A DNA stretch of 64,000 nt from Cymbidium sinense (GCA_021442155.1 CM038221.1:43967648-44031647), one strand, 5' to 3'. Positions 20,641 to 33,192 are shown, counted from the stretch's first letter. The notes: generated by a model not told the origin, from the sequence alone. Numbers and translations are program-made.

Positions 20641-23040
20641 ACATTCAGCTAAGGGGTTGTTAAATCTTTAAATTATCTTGATTATATCCTAGGCTTTAGA
20701 ATGAAGATATGAGTTATTTTAAAATTTTCATTAAGAGTTATTAATTGGGGTAAAAAAATTAATTTTATCCTAAGAGCCTACTATATCTGTGCCACACATT
20801 CAAACATAAAGTTTAAGAAATTATAAAGAAGAATAAATTTCTATTATGCAATCTAAACATAACAATCAAACATATACATATTCCATAAAAATAAAAGGCC
20901 ACGCGCCGTACTACCGCACACCCAAAGAGAAAATTAGGTAATCGAGCTCTACCCTTATACAACCTAGATTACAAAAGAATATTACAATTTAGAATTATAT
21001 TAGATGTTATGGGGTCTTCATTCCCTACTTTGTTTCTTCATTCTTCTTTCTTTTCTTCTTTCTTTTCTCTTGATTTGATTATGCTCCAAGGCTTCACAAG
21101 GCCTCATAGGACTATGCCTTCTAGCCACTGCTCATCCTAAACACTATAAGCAATAATCTTAATTCTTATTACAAAATTACATTTTTATTGAAAAGTAAAG
21201 TCTAATTACACCAGCAAAATAGATGTTAGCTAAACATACATACAAACCTGAGCAGTTATATTTTATAATTTGGACCTAGCACCCTGCACATAGGTAACCA
21301 AGCCCACCTATCCTAACATGGATTATGCTTAGGGGCATGAGCAACCTGCAAGTAGAAGCATTTATAATTAATTTGGTGGCCCTATTAGCATAATCTTTTA
21401 CAAAAAATAACATTAGGCTAACAACAGCCTAACATCGAGTCTACGCACAACAATACTAACATCCAATCTAAAACATTGCAACATAAAATAAAACACAACA
21501 TTGTTACATACAACATCCTAACCTAAAGCTAGATGGGATGACTTAGCATTATAATGTGTGTGCTTAAACTTAATATGGTATGCCTTAGCAAGGCTTTGGA
21601 ATTATAATTATATAAGTTTGGGATTACTTAAATTATCCATTAAAGATGGTTTCACTTAAAATTGTTAAGAGGATTTGTAAATTTTAATTTATAATTTTGT
21701 TTTATTTCATTTTATATTCAATTAGCATCTAAGCATTGTAAAGAGAAGAAAGTGGCTTAAACTCTTTCATCCCTATCTTAGTTCCTTTTTTATAAAATAT
21801 GTTGTTGTAATTAACCTTAAATATTAAGTATTTTATTAATCCTAAGTTTGGATTAACCTTAAAGGATCCTATTCAACATGAAAGGCATCCTAATATTAAT
21901 GTAATTGAATTATCATCACATAGAATATGTTGCACCATTCCTTTTCATCATCAATAATATGCATATGATTTTAAACTGAACATACCTATACATGCAATAT
22001 ATTTGGCACACTTACATGATTTTGAATTCATTTGTATTTTTGGTAGAAAGGTGAAATTTCACTCTTTAGCTAAATGCACATACACATGTATTAAAGTTTT
22101 AAGTAAGTACGTGCCATTGTTTAAAGTAGGGAAGTGAGATAATCTAAGACCTCATTGGGCCTACTTCAAGCCTTGTATTCCAATGATATCTAGACTATAT
22201 ACTTGCTATCTTAAATACATATAAATTTACATACAACTATAAGGATGAAAATCATGCAAAAGATTGTATTTTTGTGAATTATTTACACTTGCAAAGAAAA
22301 GATTTATCCAAATTCTAGTACAAGTACACATAGGAATGTAATTAAATAAGTATGTGCCTTTATTAACCAAGGAAGTGAGGTAATCTAAGACTTCTATAAG
22401 GCTATTTAAAGCCTCATATTCTGGGGACGTCCAAACTATATGCTTATTACCATTCAAACCTATGTAAACCCATACATGAGTCATAAAGATAAAATAATGC
22501 TTTAACATGTTTAGATTATAAGACATGTAAATCATATATAATATTCATAGCTAATATCAATTTAACTTTTTATTTATAATTTTAAAAATAGTTTTGAGAT
22601 TTATTAGTGATAATAGCTGCACATATAATAGGATTAATTCAAGACATGCAACTTTACATAAGTATATTGTTGATTATTTGATTTGAAAACATGAATGCAT
22701 ATCAAAAATGACATACAAAATTTATAATGATTAGAAATGAATGATTGCACACTTCCACATAATTCATTCAATTACACTAATTCCCAAGGACAATCAAGTT
22801 GGATAAAATCATCTAAGGAAAGCCAAGGCTTCTTATGAAGTTTGATTTTGAATTTGAATTATTAAACTTAAAGAGGAGGAATAATATTTGTTATTTTTAC
22901 CCCATTCAATGTTGATGATTTAATATGTTTAAGGAGAATCAATTAAGTGTATTTTATGAATTAATTAAGTTTGAACCATTAAATAATTCATTTAATTACC
23001 CTTTCCTATGCTTCTTTGATTTAAACAATCATTTAATTAA
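20641..23040. repeat. A+T-rich right tail of unit A
   Basis: Matches 55740-58078 in unit B. Positions 20880-21370 are an inverted counterpart of about 5650-6130. Positions 22060-22200 and 22300-22450 are a local near-duplicate (…AAGTGAGGTAATCTAAGACTTC…). No gene is seen. Confidence 0.6.
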
Positions 23041-23239
23041 TTCAAAGAATGTTAAAATAATTCATTTAATTCCAAACTTTTATTTTGTCTTGTTTGTCAT
23101 TTCCTTTTCAACTCATATCTTTGTTAAAATTATCTTATGATTGTATCACCGACCTTATCAAAGTAATGAGTTTATGGCCTTTTCTTTCAAGCTTGTTGCA
23201 TATAAACAATCTTCTTTATTTAATTCACTCTCAACCATT

Positions 23240-25013
23240 GGAAGATGCTCCCTTAAACTCACTCTCAACCCCCTCATCTCCAGAATCTAGCTAAGGGTCT
23301 TCAGATATTTGGCTGGGAGATAGATTCTTAATACTAGCTCCAGTTTTGCGATCAACTAAGTGGATTCCTTTTAGGAATCCTCAAATGAAGCCTTCCTTCA
23401 AACATTGGCGCTCCAAGTCCTTCATTTCAATATTAAGAATATGATTATGAGCTTCTTGGACATGGTCCTCGATATCATCGAGATAAGTTAGGGAGTTCTT
23501 AAAGTCTTCCACTGCCTTCAAGGTGATTTTATTTACTCCGCTTATGATATTATAAGCTCCTTCTCAGAAAGACGATCCTGTAATGCTTTCTTCTCCAGTT
23601 CAAGAGCTTTCTTCTCTGCTGCAAATGCCTAGTCTTTTCTCTTCGGAGAGTCTCCCCTACCTCTCGGCTCATCACGGTATGTTTCACCTCGATCTTTGGA
23701 GAAAGAGAAGTTTACATATTGGCTAGCTCAGTTCTACCCCGGGTTAGCTAATCCTCTAGAGCTACCACTTCTTTGGCCTTAATACTCATCTTTCGCTCAT
23801 ACTCGCCTTGCAAATAATTTACCTTCACAAATTTAGTATTCCACTCGTCTAGAGCGACTCCCAAATGAGCCATCAGCCCTAATGTTTGGGCTACCTATAA
23901 TAAAAAATTCATAAATATTACATGAAGAAAAAAGGAAAAGAAGAAAAGAAAGAGAAGGAGAATATAACATACTAATTCGTCTGCTCATTGACGTCTAGTG
24001 CATACCTACTTTAACACCTCTTCAGGAATATGCGATTTCGAAAAATGAATCCTCCCATTATGAGTTGAGATAGCTAAACTCTCAGAGGCCAACTAGGGGC
24101 GAACATCTTCTCCGCAAATATTTGACGTCGTTATTTCAGCACATGTCTTCTTTTTCTTTAAAGAAGAAATATTACTATCACCATGATTTCATAACGAGCT
24201 TTTTGAAAGAATCCTGTGAATATGAGGAGACCTTTCATCACCTTTACTTGATCTCTTCAGTGGAAGAGCATGAGATCTCCATGCCTGAATGGAAAGGCCA
24301 ACCTTGAACATTCTATCTTCAATTATATACTTGCTAATGTGATGTAACTCATGCTGCAAGCTTCATACATCAGAAATATTAAGAGTCATAAGATTTCATT
24401 CTCTTTAATCAGCAATGGATCTGGAAGGTCATTCAATCTTCTCCATCTCTCAGGGAGGCCCCACTAATTTTTCACAAAAAAGAACCCATTAGACCAATTT
24501 CTTGATGGATCCTATGCTTAAAATTATATCCAATTATTTATAGCTCAATAAGAAACACATCCCTGAGCATCACATGTGAATCTACACATTCGGCACAAGT
24601 ATTTGATGTTCAAAGTCACACTCTCTATAAAGAAGACAGTCAAATTAACGATGCTCACTAAAGCTCAAAATGAAATTTGCAAAAGCTACCTAGCATATTT
24701 TAAAGACCTCAATCAATTGAGGAGTCAAAGGGAATCGCAGTCTCGCACAAAGAATCATATCAGAAGTAGTGAAGCATTCTAGCGGAGGATAACGTGCTCG
24801 ATCAGACTTTTTGGCAATAATAGCCACCAACTCATTGGAGAAATGAAATTTTATGTGGAGCACCATTACACTATCAGCTGTGATAGTGGATGATATATCA
24901 TCTTTAGCTGTCACGCAATTGATTTTCTTCCGGCCATCATCCTGAAAAATTACATAATAAATAAAAAAGATGAGAGAAAGACAAAGGTCTGAGAATTGTG
25001 TGAAGCAACTCAC
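23240..25013 (-). pseudogene. Antisense extra ORF in the truncated Gypsy copy (degenerate)
   Basis: Reads on the minus strand, opposite to the element's own sense. The N-terminal part (25013-24690) is open for 107 codons and includes KFHFSNELVAIIAKKSDR and RFPLTPQLIEVFKIC. The C-terminal part near 23420-23280 corresponds to the acidic tail in the intact element (KDLERQCLEEGF-like, then a Ser/Asp/Glu-rich stretch). Intervening stops and frameshifts make it non-functional. Together with 10280-11932 it allows the ancestral frame to be compared. Function unknown. Confidence 0.55.
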
Positions 25014-25299
25014 TCACCCCAATACTTGGGCATATCCTATCTTGACTTTATTGTTCACGGACAGCTTGGATAAAATTTATTGCCTACGATCTGACGAAAA
25101 ATATATGCATACATATGAGATCAAAAAGGAAAAAAAAGCTATTTATTTCTAATGATACTCTGAAATTACCTGCCAGACTTTCTGAATTTTTCGAATGATG
25201 GTTCCTAATTGATGCTTCCCTACCATCATGGCAGTTGTCAACTGCTGAACCATCTATTGGAGTTACAAGAAATTCAATTTCCTACAAGAAGAAGTAAAA

Positions 25300-25745
25300 A
25301 GTACGGGCCTTGATCGCCTCCATCGGAGAGTTAATTCCTCTCTCAAGGGAAAATTGGAGCATTGTTGTATGAACTACAGGTCTTGATAGCCTCCAAACTC
25401 GGGCTATCCGACGAGGACAGTTGACGCCTCTCTCGAGGGAAAATCAGAGCATCGTTGTATGAACTACGGGTCTTGATCGCTTCCAAACTCTATCGGTCGA
25501 CAAGGGAGCCTTTCTCGAGGGAAAATGGAGCCTCAGATGATCTGGTCTTGATCGCTTCCACACCCGATCGATCTGACGAGGATAGTTGACGCTCTCTTGA
25601 GGGAAAACTGGAGCCTCGACGAATGAAGTATAGGCTTTGATCGCCTCCAAACTCGATTGGTCTGACGAGGATAATTGACGCCTCTCTCGAGGAAAAATTG
25701 GAGTCTCACCGTATGAGCTATGAGTCTTGATCAGCAAAGAGAATG
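25300..25745. repeat. Five tandem repeats of about 85-90 bp (truncated Gypsy copy)
   Basis: Units contain GGTCTTGATCGCCTCCAAACTC, then GACGAGGACAGTTGACGCCTC, then TCTCGAGGGAAAATTGGAGC. They are the reverse-complement counterpart of the array at 9471-9890. Confidence 0.7.
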
Positions 25746-26273
25746 ACCTTCGCTTAAGAAGAAGGTCAGAGTTTTGATGACAAAAAGAAAAGAAAAATTT
25801 TTTTTTTACCCTAGCCCTTAACTTCTGCTAAATGATTTCTCATCCAATGCAAAAGAACACTATAGCATATGGGAGTTGTGTCTCCTTAGTTTATCCTAGG
25901 GGGTTTTTATAGACCCACTATAGGAGCAAAAATGGGAAAAAATAAAAAAAATGAAAAAAACAGAAATCAAAATAATAAAAAAATGCTCATCGATGTGAGT
26001 TTGGGCATCGTACGCTAGGCATCATAAGCGGCGCTCGTCGCCCGTAGCTCAGGCTTCAGCATCCCGGCGCCTGTAACCCGAGCGTGCATGCACCCATACC
26101 CTCACGCACCGCACCGCTTTTGTGATAAAAATCTTGTCGACCCATGAAGATCAATTCTTTGAAACTATATGTTTAATGAACCAGCAAATTTCATTAAAGA
26201 ATTTGTTATTTTCAATTATTTAGCATATAATTTCGGATGATAGAGATAATGCCATCCAAAAATAGGGGGCAAC

Positions 26274-26870
26274 TGATATGACACTGAAAATTCCACTAGT
26301 CGAAGCACGAATCTTGATGTCGAAAGCAATCTGATTCTAAGTTAAGACTAACCTAGATCAAGCACTTAAAATATAATTGAAAACTTTGTGATATCAGTCG
26401 GCTCCTAATATAGAGTGTTTTTAATCAAATCGAGCGTCTTGATGAGCCGGATCTAACAAGCTTAATATCTCCTAATTCTGACTTCTTGAGCATTCAAGTT
26501 CTTAAAATACATCAGATGATCGAAGAAATCATTTTTAGTCATCCTATGGAGTGGTTTGGATTTTGCCTGTATTTACAGAGGTGTCACTCCCATAATCTAT
26601 AAATAGACCTCATTCTTCACATGAGAGGAAGCCCAAACTAATGAGAAGAGAGAGCTCTAAAGCTTGAAAATCCTTCAAGCATAATCGTACCACTCGGAGT
26701 ACCATGCCAACCACCCGCCGCTATTGTCACCACCGCGGTCTCGCCATTACCAACCATCGTCATCGCTCATCATCACCGACCACCGATGCCAGCCATCATT
26801 GCCGACCACCATGGCCGGTCATCACCGACCGCTGTCGGTTGGACCCGTGTGGATGATAAAAAATTAGTCT
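26274..26870 (+). mobile_element. 3' LTR of the truncated Gypsy copy (incomplete)
   Basis: Starts TGATATGACACTGAAAATTCC directly after the purine tract AAAAATAGGGGGCAAC. Similarity to the LTRs at 8026 and 15957 is clear to about 26700. After that comes a stretch of CATCATCACCGACCACC-like triplets (26700-26850) resembling the LTR's G+C-rich part. The last 300 bp or so of the LTR are missing. Confidence 0.65.
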
Positions 26871-26961
26871 TTATTTTTTGCATTACTTTCAAATGAATTT
26901 GTAGACTTATAAAAATTGTATTTTTGAATGACTAGATTTTATATCTAAAAATAGGGGCAAA

Positions 26962-27828
26962 TGACATGTCACAATAAAATTAATCAAATCAGGTATGATA
27001 TGTTAAATTTTTTAAAATTAAATTTGAAATCATCCAAATTCTAATTTTAATATATTTATAGTTAAATTAAACATCTCAAAGAGATGAGTTCACACTAAAA
27101 AAATTCGATTCAAATCCAAATGAGCTCAAATCAAGCTTTAGAAGTGTAATTAAAACTTTGATATTAATTGAATTATCAAATGATCTCCAAATCTATTATG
27201 CTTATAATTGAATCGGCAGTTCAACGAGAGAAATCTAATAAGTTTAAGATCACTCAATTGAAAGTTGTTTTGGCACGTAAATCCTCTTGAAACTATTTAT
27301 GATTAATGTGGACCATCAATGGATTATTTTAGGATTTTGGCTAAGTTTTTACTTCAAAATTATATTAATATGACTCCATTCTACCATGAAAAGGGAAGAG
27401 CTAAAGAAGGTCTAAAATATAAACTAAAAAGTGTGAAGCTAATCACCACTAGTAAGCATCATTAACCACCACCTACTATTATCATCGATCACCACAACTG
27501 ATTTTCACTTAGCTTTGGAGGTTGTCAAAGTATAATTATCATCATACAATTGATTTAACATTATTTAAAAGCTATTATTTCCTAATTTTTGTAAAATTAC
27601 AACTTTGTGTCCTCTCCCATTCATCTTAGAAGAAGAGTAAAATTTTGTAACTCAAAGTATGTTATGGATTATTTGAACTAAGCAAGACACCATGATATTT
27701 TTCCTTTTCTTGGGATTTCTACATTAAAATTTTGATGTTTCACATACTCTTTCTAATTATCTATGTTTGTTAGATTTTCAAGTAAGATATTAAATTTTAC
27801 TCAATTTTCATAAATGTTTTAGCATATA
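26962..27828 (+). mobile_element. Older, diverged LTR of the same superfamily
   Basis: Starts TGACATGTCACAATAAAATT after AAAAATAGGGGCAAA, a second polypurine-tract/LTR junction. It runs in parallel with the Gypsy LTRs to about 27828, where TGTTTTAGCATATA corresponds to the LTR end TTTTTCTAGCACGCA. Middle landmarks are AAGATCACTCAATTGAAAG (27210) and AAAATTTTGTAACTC (27641). The flank at 26870-26961 also resembles a Gypsy 3' untranslated end. No partner LTR is visible. Confidence 0.6.
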
Positions 27829-27906
27829 ATAATAATTATATTCAAACTATTTAGTAGTGAAATATATTGAATCAGAATATTATATATTAAATTAATAAAA
27901 TATAAA

Positions 27907-27929
27907 TTTATTATTATTATTATTATTAT
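27907..27929. repeat. (TTA)n microsatellite
   Basis: About seven to eight ATT/TTA triplets directly before the foldback-like element's left terminus. Confidence 0.9.
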
Positions 27930-30354
27930 TGTGTGTTAGAAAACTCATATCGATAGAGTAAAACTTCACTTCTTAGCTTTGTATGGAAATTTAGCACATA
28001 CATATATAGTTGAAAAAAGAACAAGAAACTCTAATATTTTTACCTGAAAAAAAAATCCAGAAAATAAGTAAAAAAATCATGGGGCCTAGCTGAGTCAAAA
28101 TATTCTACTATGTGTTTGAGTTATAAAATGTTAACTTTCCTAATAACAGGATTATAGGATTGTATTTGAGAAATCAAGATGATGAGAGTTTTAGAATCAA
28201 GTTATAATAGCTATACGATGATAGTTCGATTGTAACGGTTGTCGGCGGTGGTCAGCGGTGCTTGTGGTGATGACAGACTTCAAGCTTCTAACTCTCTCTC
28301 TCGCTTCTCAAGTTCACTTTTAACTTTTGTCATGACAAGAATGGTCTTATTTATAAGATTCAGAGAGATATTTTAGTATAATTATATCACACACCTCGAT
28401 AGTTCATAATTCTCGATCATAGATCCCTTCTTCATGATTTGACCATTCCAATAACCTCTAATTTGAATGTTCTTGGGCTCGTTGGATTTGTCCTTAGTCG
28501 ATTAATTCATTTAATGGGATAAAGAAAATTCACATCTTCTCTTTTCTTATGGTGGCATCCACTAATTTGTATAATGGTGTGTGACCCCCCTCGTAGCTAG
28601 TTCTCTTTGATCTTTGAAACTAACTGTACATATTCCAAATTCAGCCTTTAGTGTGCTTCGGGTTCTTAATTTTCTTTAAGCTGGATTTTCTCCACCCCGT
28701 ATAACAATGATCACCTCATAGATATAATATTCTCGATCTCAAGGTTTGAAACTGACCTAGTTAAATGACTTGTATCTTGAATTCAAGCTCCAATGTGAAT
28801 CTAAGCTCCTCTCTTCTTCTCCAAATCATTTTTTCCTGCACTTACCTATATAATGGCGCACAACTCCCTCGTAGGCTTCATTTTTCCTTGATCGGAGTCT
28901 AAAACTGACATGGTTAGGTGACGTTTATCCTTCATACAAGCTCTAGTGTAATTCTAAATTTCTCTATGTAGAAGTTTAAAACTATTCTGGATATGTGGTG
29001 CATAAATCCCCTTTAAGGTTCAGTTTATCTCTTAGTATGCTAAGGATTTTGCCCCTAAACATAAAAAAGTATATATTTTTTATTATAAAGTTTTTGCCCT
29101 TAGTAATGGTAATGCTTTTATATTTTTTTAAGCCTTATGTCTTAAAATAATTATGATGTATACATGTATTATAAATCTTTTTATCTTATGAGATTATTGA
29201 TTTACTTATACCTAACTATGCATTCATCTTTAAAAAAATTTCGTATACTTGCACCTTCTGAGGTTTTTGCCTTTTAAGATTTTTGATATGCATGTACTTT
29301 CAAAGGTTTTTGTCTACTGAGATTTTTTATGTATTTGTATATTTTAAGGCTTTCGCCTTCTAAGACTTTTGGTAATCATGTATTTTCAAATGAGTGAATA
29401 TCTTGCCAACCACTTGATCTCTTAAAGTCTTACTACTGAGAATCATGTCCACTACTAGCTTACCATCGAGACATCCTTAGTGACATGCCTTCCATGGGAG
29501 AAATCCATGAATGATTTTTTATTTATCTGAGGTTGTTTTTCAAAGTATCCTTAGGAAGATGTCAAAAGTTTTAACTCTCAACCAAGGTTTCTCTATCAAA
29601 GTATTACTCGATGACGTTAACCTGTGTGGAAGAGGTTAAAAGTTTTAGACCTCATTGGTGATTATTTTTTTAGAGTATTACTCGAAGATGCTAACATGTG
29701 TAAAATAGATCAAATCAAAACATCCTTGATCTTTGCTTTTTTTTTCATGAGTATGATAGGAGGATTGAACTTTATAATCACAATTTGTCAAGCTATCTTT
29801 TTTTTTTCAATGTTGAAATTACCCCTCAATCTTGACTTGCTTCTCAAACCAGTAATCAAGTAGATGTCGATAATATTGATGTTGGTGACCTTTTAAGAAT
29901 AAGAGTTGTCACTTAGCTTCTAACAATAATTGAAGAAACATTATATGATATTTCTTTATTCTTTATATGTGTTCCTACAAAGTAAAATTTCTTTCATCAT
30001 ATATATGGTGTTGATCTTGACTTGAATTCAATTTGTCAACAATTGTGTTGATGTAATAAGAATAATTCACGCCACGTCAAACTATTGTAGTTTGAAACTC
30101 TTATTGCATTGATTTCTCAAATACAACCTTTTAATCTCATGATCGAGAAGATTAGAACTTTATACTTAAAAGAATATATATATATAGTGGAACATTTTAG
30201 TTGGGCTCTTGTGATTTTTTCCCCTTTTATGATAATTTTCACTTAAAAATTATGGTGTATTTCATTTCGTTCTCTACTATCTATGTGTTTGCTAGACTCT
30301 AGTGCAAAGCTAATACGTAAAGTTCTACTCTATCGTCATGAAGTTTTTGACACA
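27930..30354. mobile_element. Foldback-like element with inverted LTR-like ends, complete copy (2.4 kb)
   Basis: The left end TGTGTGTTAGAAAACTC…CGATAGAGTAAAACTT and the right end, read on the minus strand as TGTGTCAAAAACTTCATGACGATAGAGTAGAACTT, are inverted repeats. They align for at least 260 bp, through TTAGCTTTG, AAAAAATCA, CCACTAT and TTGTATTTGAGAAATCAA. The left arm is a minus-oriented Tat-like LTR (27930-29002, ending before a purine tract). The right arm is the end of a plus-oriented LTR. Between them lies non-coding sequence with AAGGCTTTCGCC-type repeats. No transposase or other ORF is seen, so if mobile it would need a partner. I found no clear target-site duplication. Confidence 0.6.
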
Positions 30355-30660
30355 ACAATTATATCATTTAACTACTTATTACATCACTTAGTTGAATCTT
30401 TCTTAAAATTTTTTAACATAAAAAATCATCATTCATCTAATTAAACGTCAGTTGAGATTTGTAAAATTTGTATCATTATTATATACGAGTGAATAGAATT
30501 TGGACAGCTTTAATGTATGACTAACTATTTCAGTGAAAATAGAAAATGGAAGCTTTATGTCCAATGAAGCAATGATAGTTTCATGAAATAATTTTAAATA
30601 TTAAATAAAAACTTTCTTATTCACGAAAAAAAAAAACAGATTCATTCTTTTTTTTTTTTA
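30355..30660. other. Spacer between foldback element and subtilase gene; no gene seen
   Basis: A+T-rich single-copy-looking sequence with short T and A runs near 30626-30658. It would hold the 3' end of the subtilase transcript. Confidence 0.5.
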
Positions 30661-30666
30661 TTTATT
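30661..30666 (-). terminator. Possible polyadenylation signal of the subtilase gene (AATAAA)
   Basis: AATAAA on the minus strand, overlapping the TGA stop at 30666-30668. It is a canonical hexamer, but such sequences are frequent by chance in this A+T-rich DNA. Confidence 0.35.
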
Positions 30667-32217
30667 CATGATTCGCAAACCAACGAGCAGATAAAAAGTG
30701 TACTAAAGCTGACAAGAAACCACACCGCCTTAAAGGTAACCGTTATTGGGCTACTGACCTCATACTTAACTCGAAACCCATGTGATCCTTCCCTCCGCTA
30801 TTTCCCCAACATTTCTTCTACCCCTAAACGTCAAGGCAAAGCTCTTCTCCTCCCCAATCTTATTAAAAGCCTATACGGCTCCACCACCACCACCACTCCT
30901 TTCGGCTCATCAACCTTCACCACATAATCAACCGTCGCCTCTCCCACATTCTTCACCGTCCTCCAAATCGTCACTTTCTCCTCGGCTCGCCCCAGCGACA
31001 CCAATACCGATGGATAATTCAGCTCAGCCTCAATAATGTTCTTAATCTTAGAGCAGTCAATCTGCTTGCCTGTCACTGCGCCTACCTGAGCGCTGGTGTA
31101 GTTCAATCCACAAAGGTAAGGCGTGTAAGTTTCGATTTCAGTATCGTAAACTAGACCCGGATTCACAGCCTTGATTGGGTTCACATGGCCGGCCCCAAGT
31201 GTGAAATGACCCGCCGGAAGACCGCGCTGATCCACTATCGGCCTCTTGTTTCGGTCTAATATGTATGCCGTTGTCATCATCGCAGATTTGATCGCTGCTG
31301 GAGACCAGTCCGGGTGGGCGCTCTTTATTAGCGCTGCGATGCCGGTGAGATGCGGCGTGGACATGGAAGTCCCGGAGATTATGTTAAAGGGCTTCGACGT
31401 CGGCGGGCCGACCGGAAAAGGCCAGGCTGCAAGAATGTTGTGACCCGGGCCGGTGATGTCCGGCTTTAGAATACCCGGGCTAGCGATGCTCGGTCCCCGT
31501 GAGGAGAAAGCAGCCATGGCGGGGGCTGGAGATGCCCCCAGAACCGTGCCTTGGAAAATGATCGACGCTGTTGGTGTCCGCGAAGAGGCTATGTAGGCCT
31601 TGATCTTTGACCCAGCGTAAAAGCTGACTTCCGAGGCTGGGAGGGGGAGCACGTTCGCTAATACAGTGTTCCCTCCGAGTACTCCGTTCACACGGATCAT
31701 TGCGGCTCCTCCCGCCGCTTTAACAGAGTTAGCCTTTGTGTCCGAGCTAATGTTGCCGCCTCCGTCGCATACCACCATCTTTCCCTTAACGTCAAGACGG
31801 TCAAGCGAGCCGTTGCCACAGAACGCGGCTACTGAGTTATTTCCCTGGCCGGCGTAGACGAGCGGCAGCTGTGGGGATGAAGTTGGTGGGTTGGAAAAGG
31901 GACTCGCCGGAGAAAATTAGGCCATTGCCGAGCTTAACTTCTGCCAAGATGGAGCGGTCAGTGCTGCTTGCCGCAACGGTTAGGATCCAGGGCGCTTCGT
32001 TTGAAAGCGTGCTGGCAACCGGGCCTCTGTTTCCGGCCGCGCAGCTCACGAATATTCCTTTCTCGATTGCGCGGAACGCAGCAATCGCTAGTTCATCTTG
32101 GAAGAAGGAAATGGATCCCGGGACCAGGGAGAGGGACATAACATCCACTCCATCTTCAATTGCTGCTTCCATGCCGGCCAATATATCGCTCGTAAAGCAT
32201 TGACTCTGCTGACAAAC
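30666..32217 (-). CDS. Subtilisin-like protease (subtilase, family S8), exon 2, with apparent frameshifts
   Basis: Encodes the C-terminal two-thirds of a secreted plant subtilase, a serine endopeptidase of the cell wall/apoplast. It begins [26 protein letters not shown] (a phase-0 join to exon 1). In order it shows CAAGNRGP (oxyanion Asn), a protease-associated domain (about [19 protein letters not shown] to FQGTVLG), [25 protein letters not shown] (catalytic Ser) and [18 protein letters not shown]. The fibronectin III-like end follows: [24 protein letters not shown] and SSPITVTF. Three frame changes are needed: about 31866-31876 (one extra base next to CAGCTG), about 30866-30876 (net minus one) and about 30768-30774 (one extra). 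With exon 1 the product is about 770 residues, normal for the family. It is a decaying gene or an intact gene with sequencing indels. Confidence 0.85.
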
Positions 32218-32545
32218 CTTTGGAATAGTTGCGATTAAATGTTAGCAATCAATGAAAAATATTTTAAAGCTTTTAATAAAGTTTTAATTTCATTTAATTT
32301 TATATATTTTAGATTTTTTTTTTTTAAATCTGATATTGTTATTGATGAATCATATGTGATGAAATGTATATTTTAAAATTAATAAAAAAATTAAAAAAAT
32401 TTATTTTAAAATTTTTGATTAATTTTCTTATTAAAATTTAAATTCACATTTTTATTAAGTTTAAATTTAAATTTAAATTAAAAAAAAAATTTAAAAAATT
32501 ATCAATTAAAAAATCCTCCAAAATTCTATTTAAAAATATTAACAA

Positions 32546-32548
<3 letters not shown>

Positions 32549-32591
<43 letters not shown>
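32549..32591. repeat. (AT)n microsatellite in the subtilase intron
   Basis: About 21 uninterrupted AT units. Confidence 0.95.
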
Positions 32592-32599
<8 letters not shown>

Positions 32600-32898
32600 A
32601 TGATGTAGATTTTTGATTTAATTTAAATTTTTTTATATTTTTTCTTTATATCTTTTTCTTTTGATGATTTCTTGATTTCTTGATTTCTTCTTCTTCTTAA
32701 CTTTTTTTTAAATTGTCTTAATTACTCTCTTTTGCAATTTAAACTATTTATAAAAATTTTAGAATTTAAATTGTTGATCAAAATACTTTTCATTTATATT
32801 TTAAATTTTCTAAAATTTAATATGAATTTCTTTAATAAATTGTTTTTTTATTTTATTTTGAGAATTTATTTAATTGATGTAAGATTCATATATTTTAA

Positions 32899-32922
32899 TA
32901 TATATATATATATATATATATA
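32899..32922. repeat. (AT)n microsatellite in the subtilase intron
   Basis: About 12 AT units, continuing as imperfect AT-rich sequence to about 32990. Confidence 0.9.
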
Positions 32923-33152
32923 AATATATATATTATTGTATAATTATATTATATTATATATTATATTTTTAAGATATAATTAATACAAAACATTAATTAT
33001 AATTAAAATTATTAAGAATAATTTAAATTTATATTCTTCTTTCACTTAAAATTTAAAATTCTTTTTTATTGTTTAAATTTAAATTTAAATTATTTTATTG
33101 TTAAAGCTATTTTATTTAAAAATTCAAAATTTAATTAAACAAATTAAGCTTA

Positions 33153-33158
<6 letters not shown>

Positions 33159-33192
<34 letters not shown>

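Larger units (their letters stand above)
2081..23040. repeat. Repeat unit A, about 12 kb without the nested Gypsy element
   Basis: Positions 2081-8022 match 40246-46520, and 16788-23040 match 46512-58078 once the LINE is removed. Most stretches look well over 90% identical, broken by many short indels. The unit is non-coding apart from a gag relic near 18293. Its left border is a GAA-rich tract abutting a truncated LTR terminus. Its right border, near 23040, is where similarity to unit B stops and a different sequence leads into an inverted Gypsy fragment. Order: G+C-richer segment, A+T-rich degenerate array, 1.07-kb module forward, central segment, the same module twice in reverse, then A+T-rich tail. 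Confidence 0.85.
23095..26870 (+). mobile_element. Truncated inverted copy of the Tat-like Gypsy element (3' part)
   Basis: Reverse-complement match to about 8400-12600 of the intact element: the region after integrase, the degenerate antisense ORF, the tandem array, the polypurine tract and part of the 3' LTR. Gag and pol are absent. Examples are GATGCTCCCTTAAACTC (23245; complement of the antisense ORF tail near 11880) and CTTATGATTGTATCA (23133; complement near 12508). It is more diverged from the intact element than the two LTRs are from each other. Confidence 0.8.

Noticed and set aside
24122..24307. Short plus-strand open frame inside the truncated Gypsy copy
   Set aside because: It lies antisense to the degenerate extra ORF and has no counterpart frame in the intact element.
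31246..32203. Plus-strand open frames opposite the subtilase exon
   Set aside because: They are complementary-strand shadows of a G+C-rich conserved exon whose minus-strand product is clearly a subtilase.
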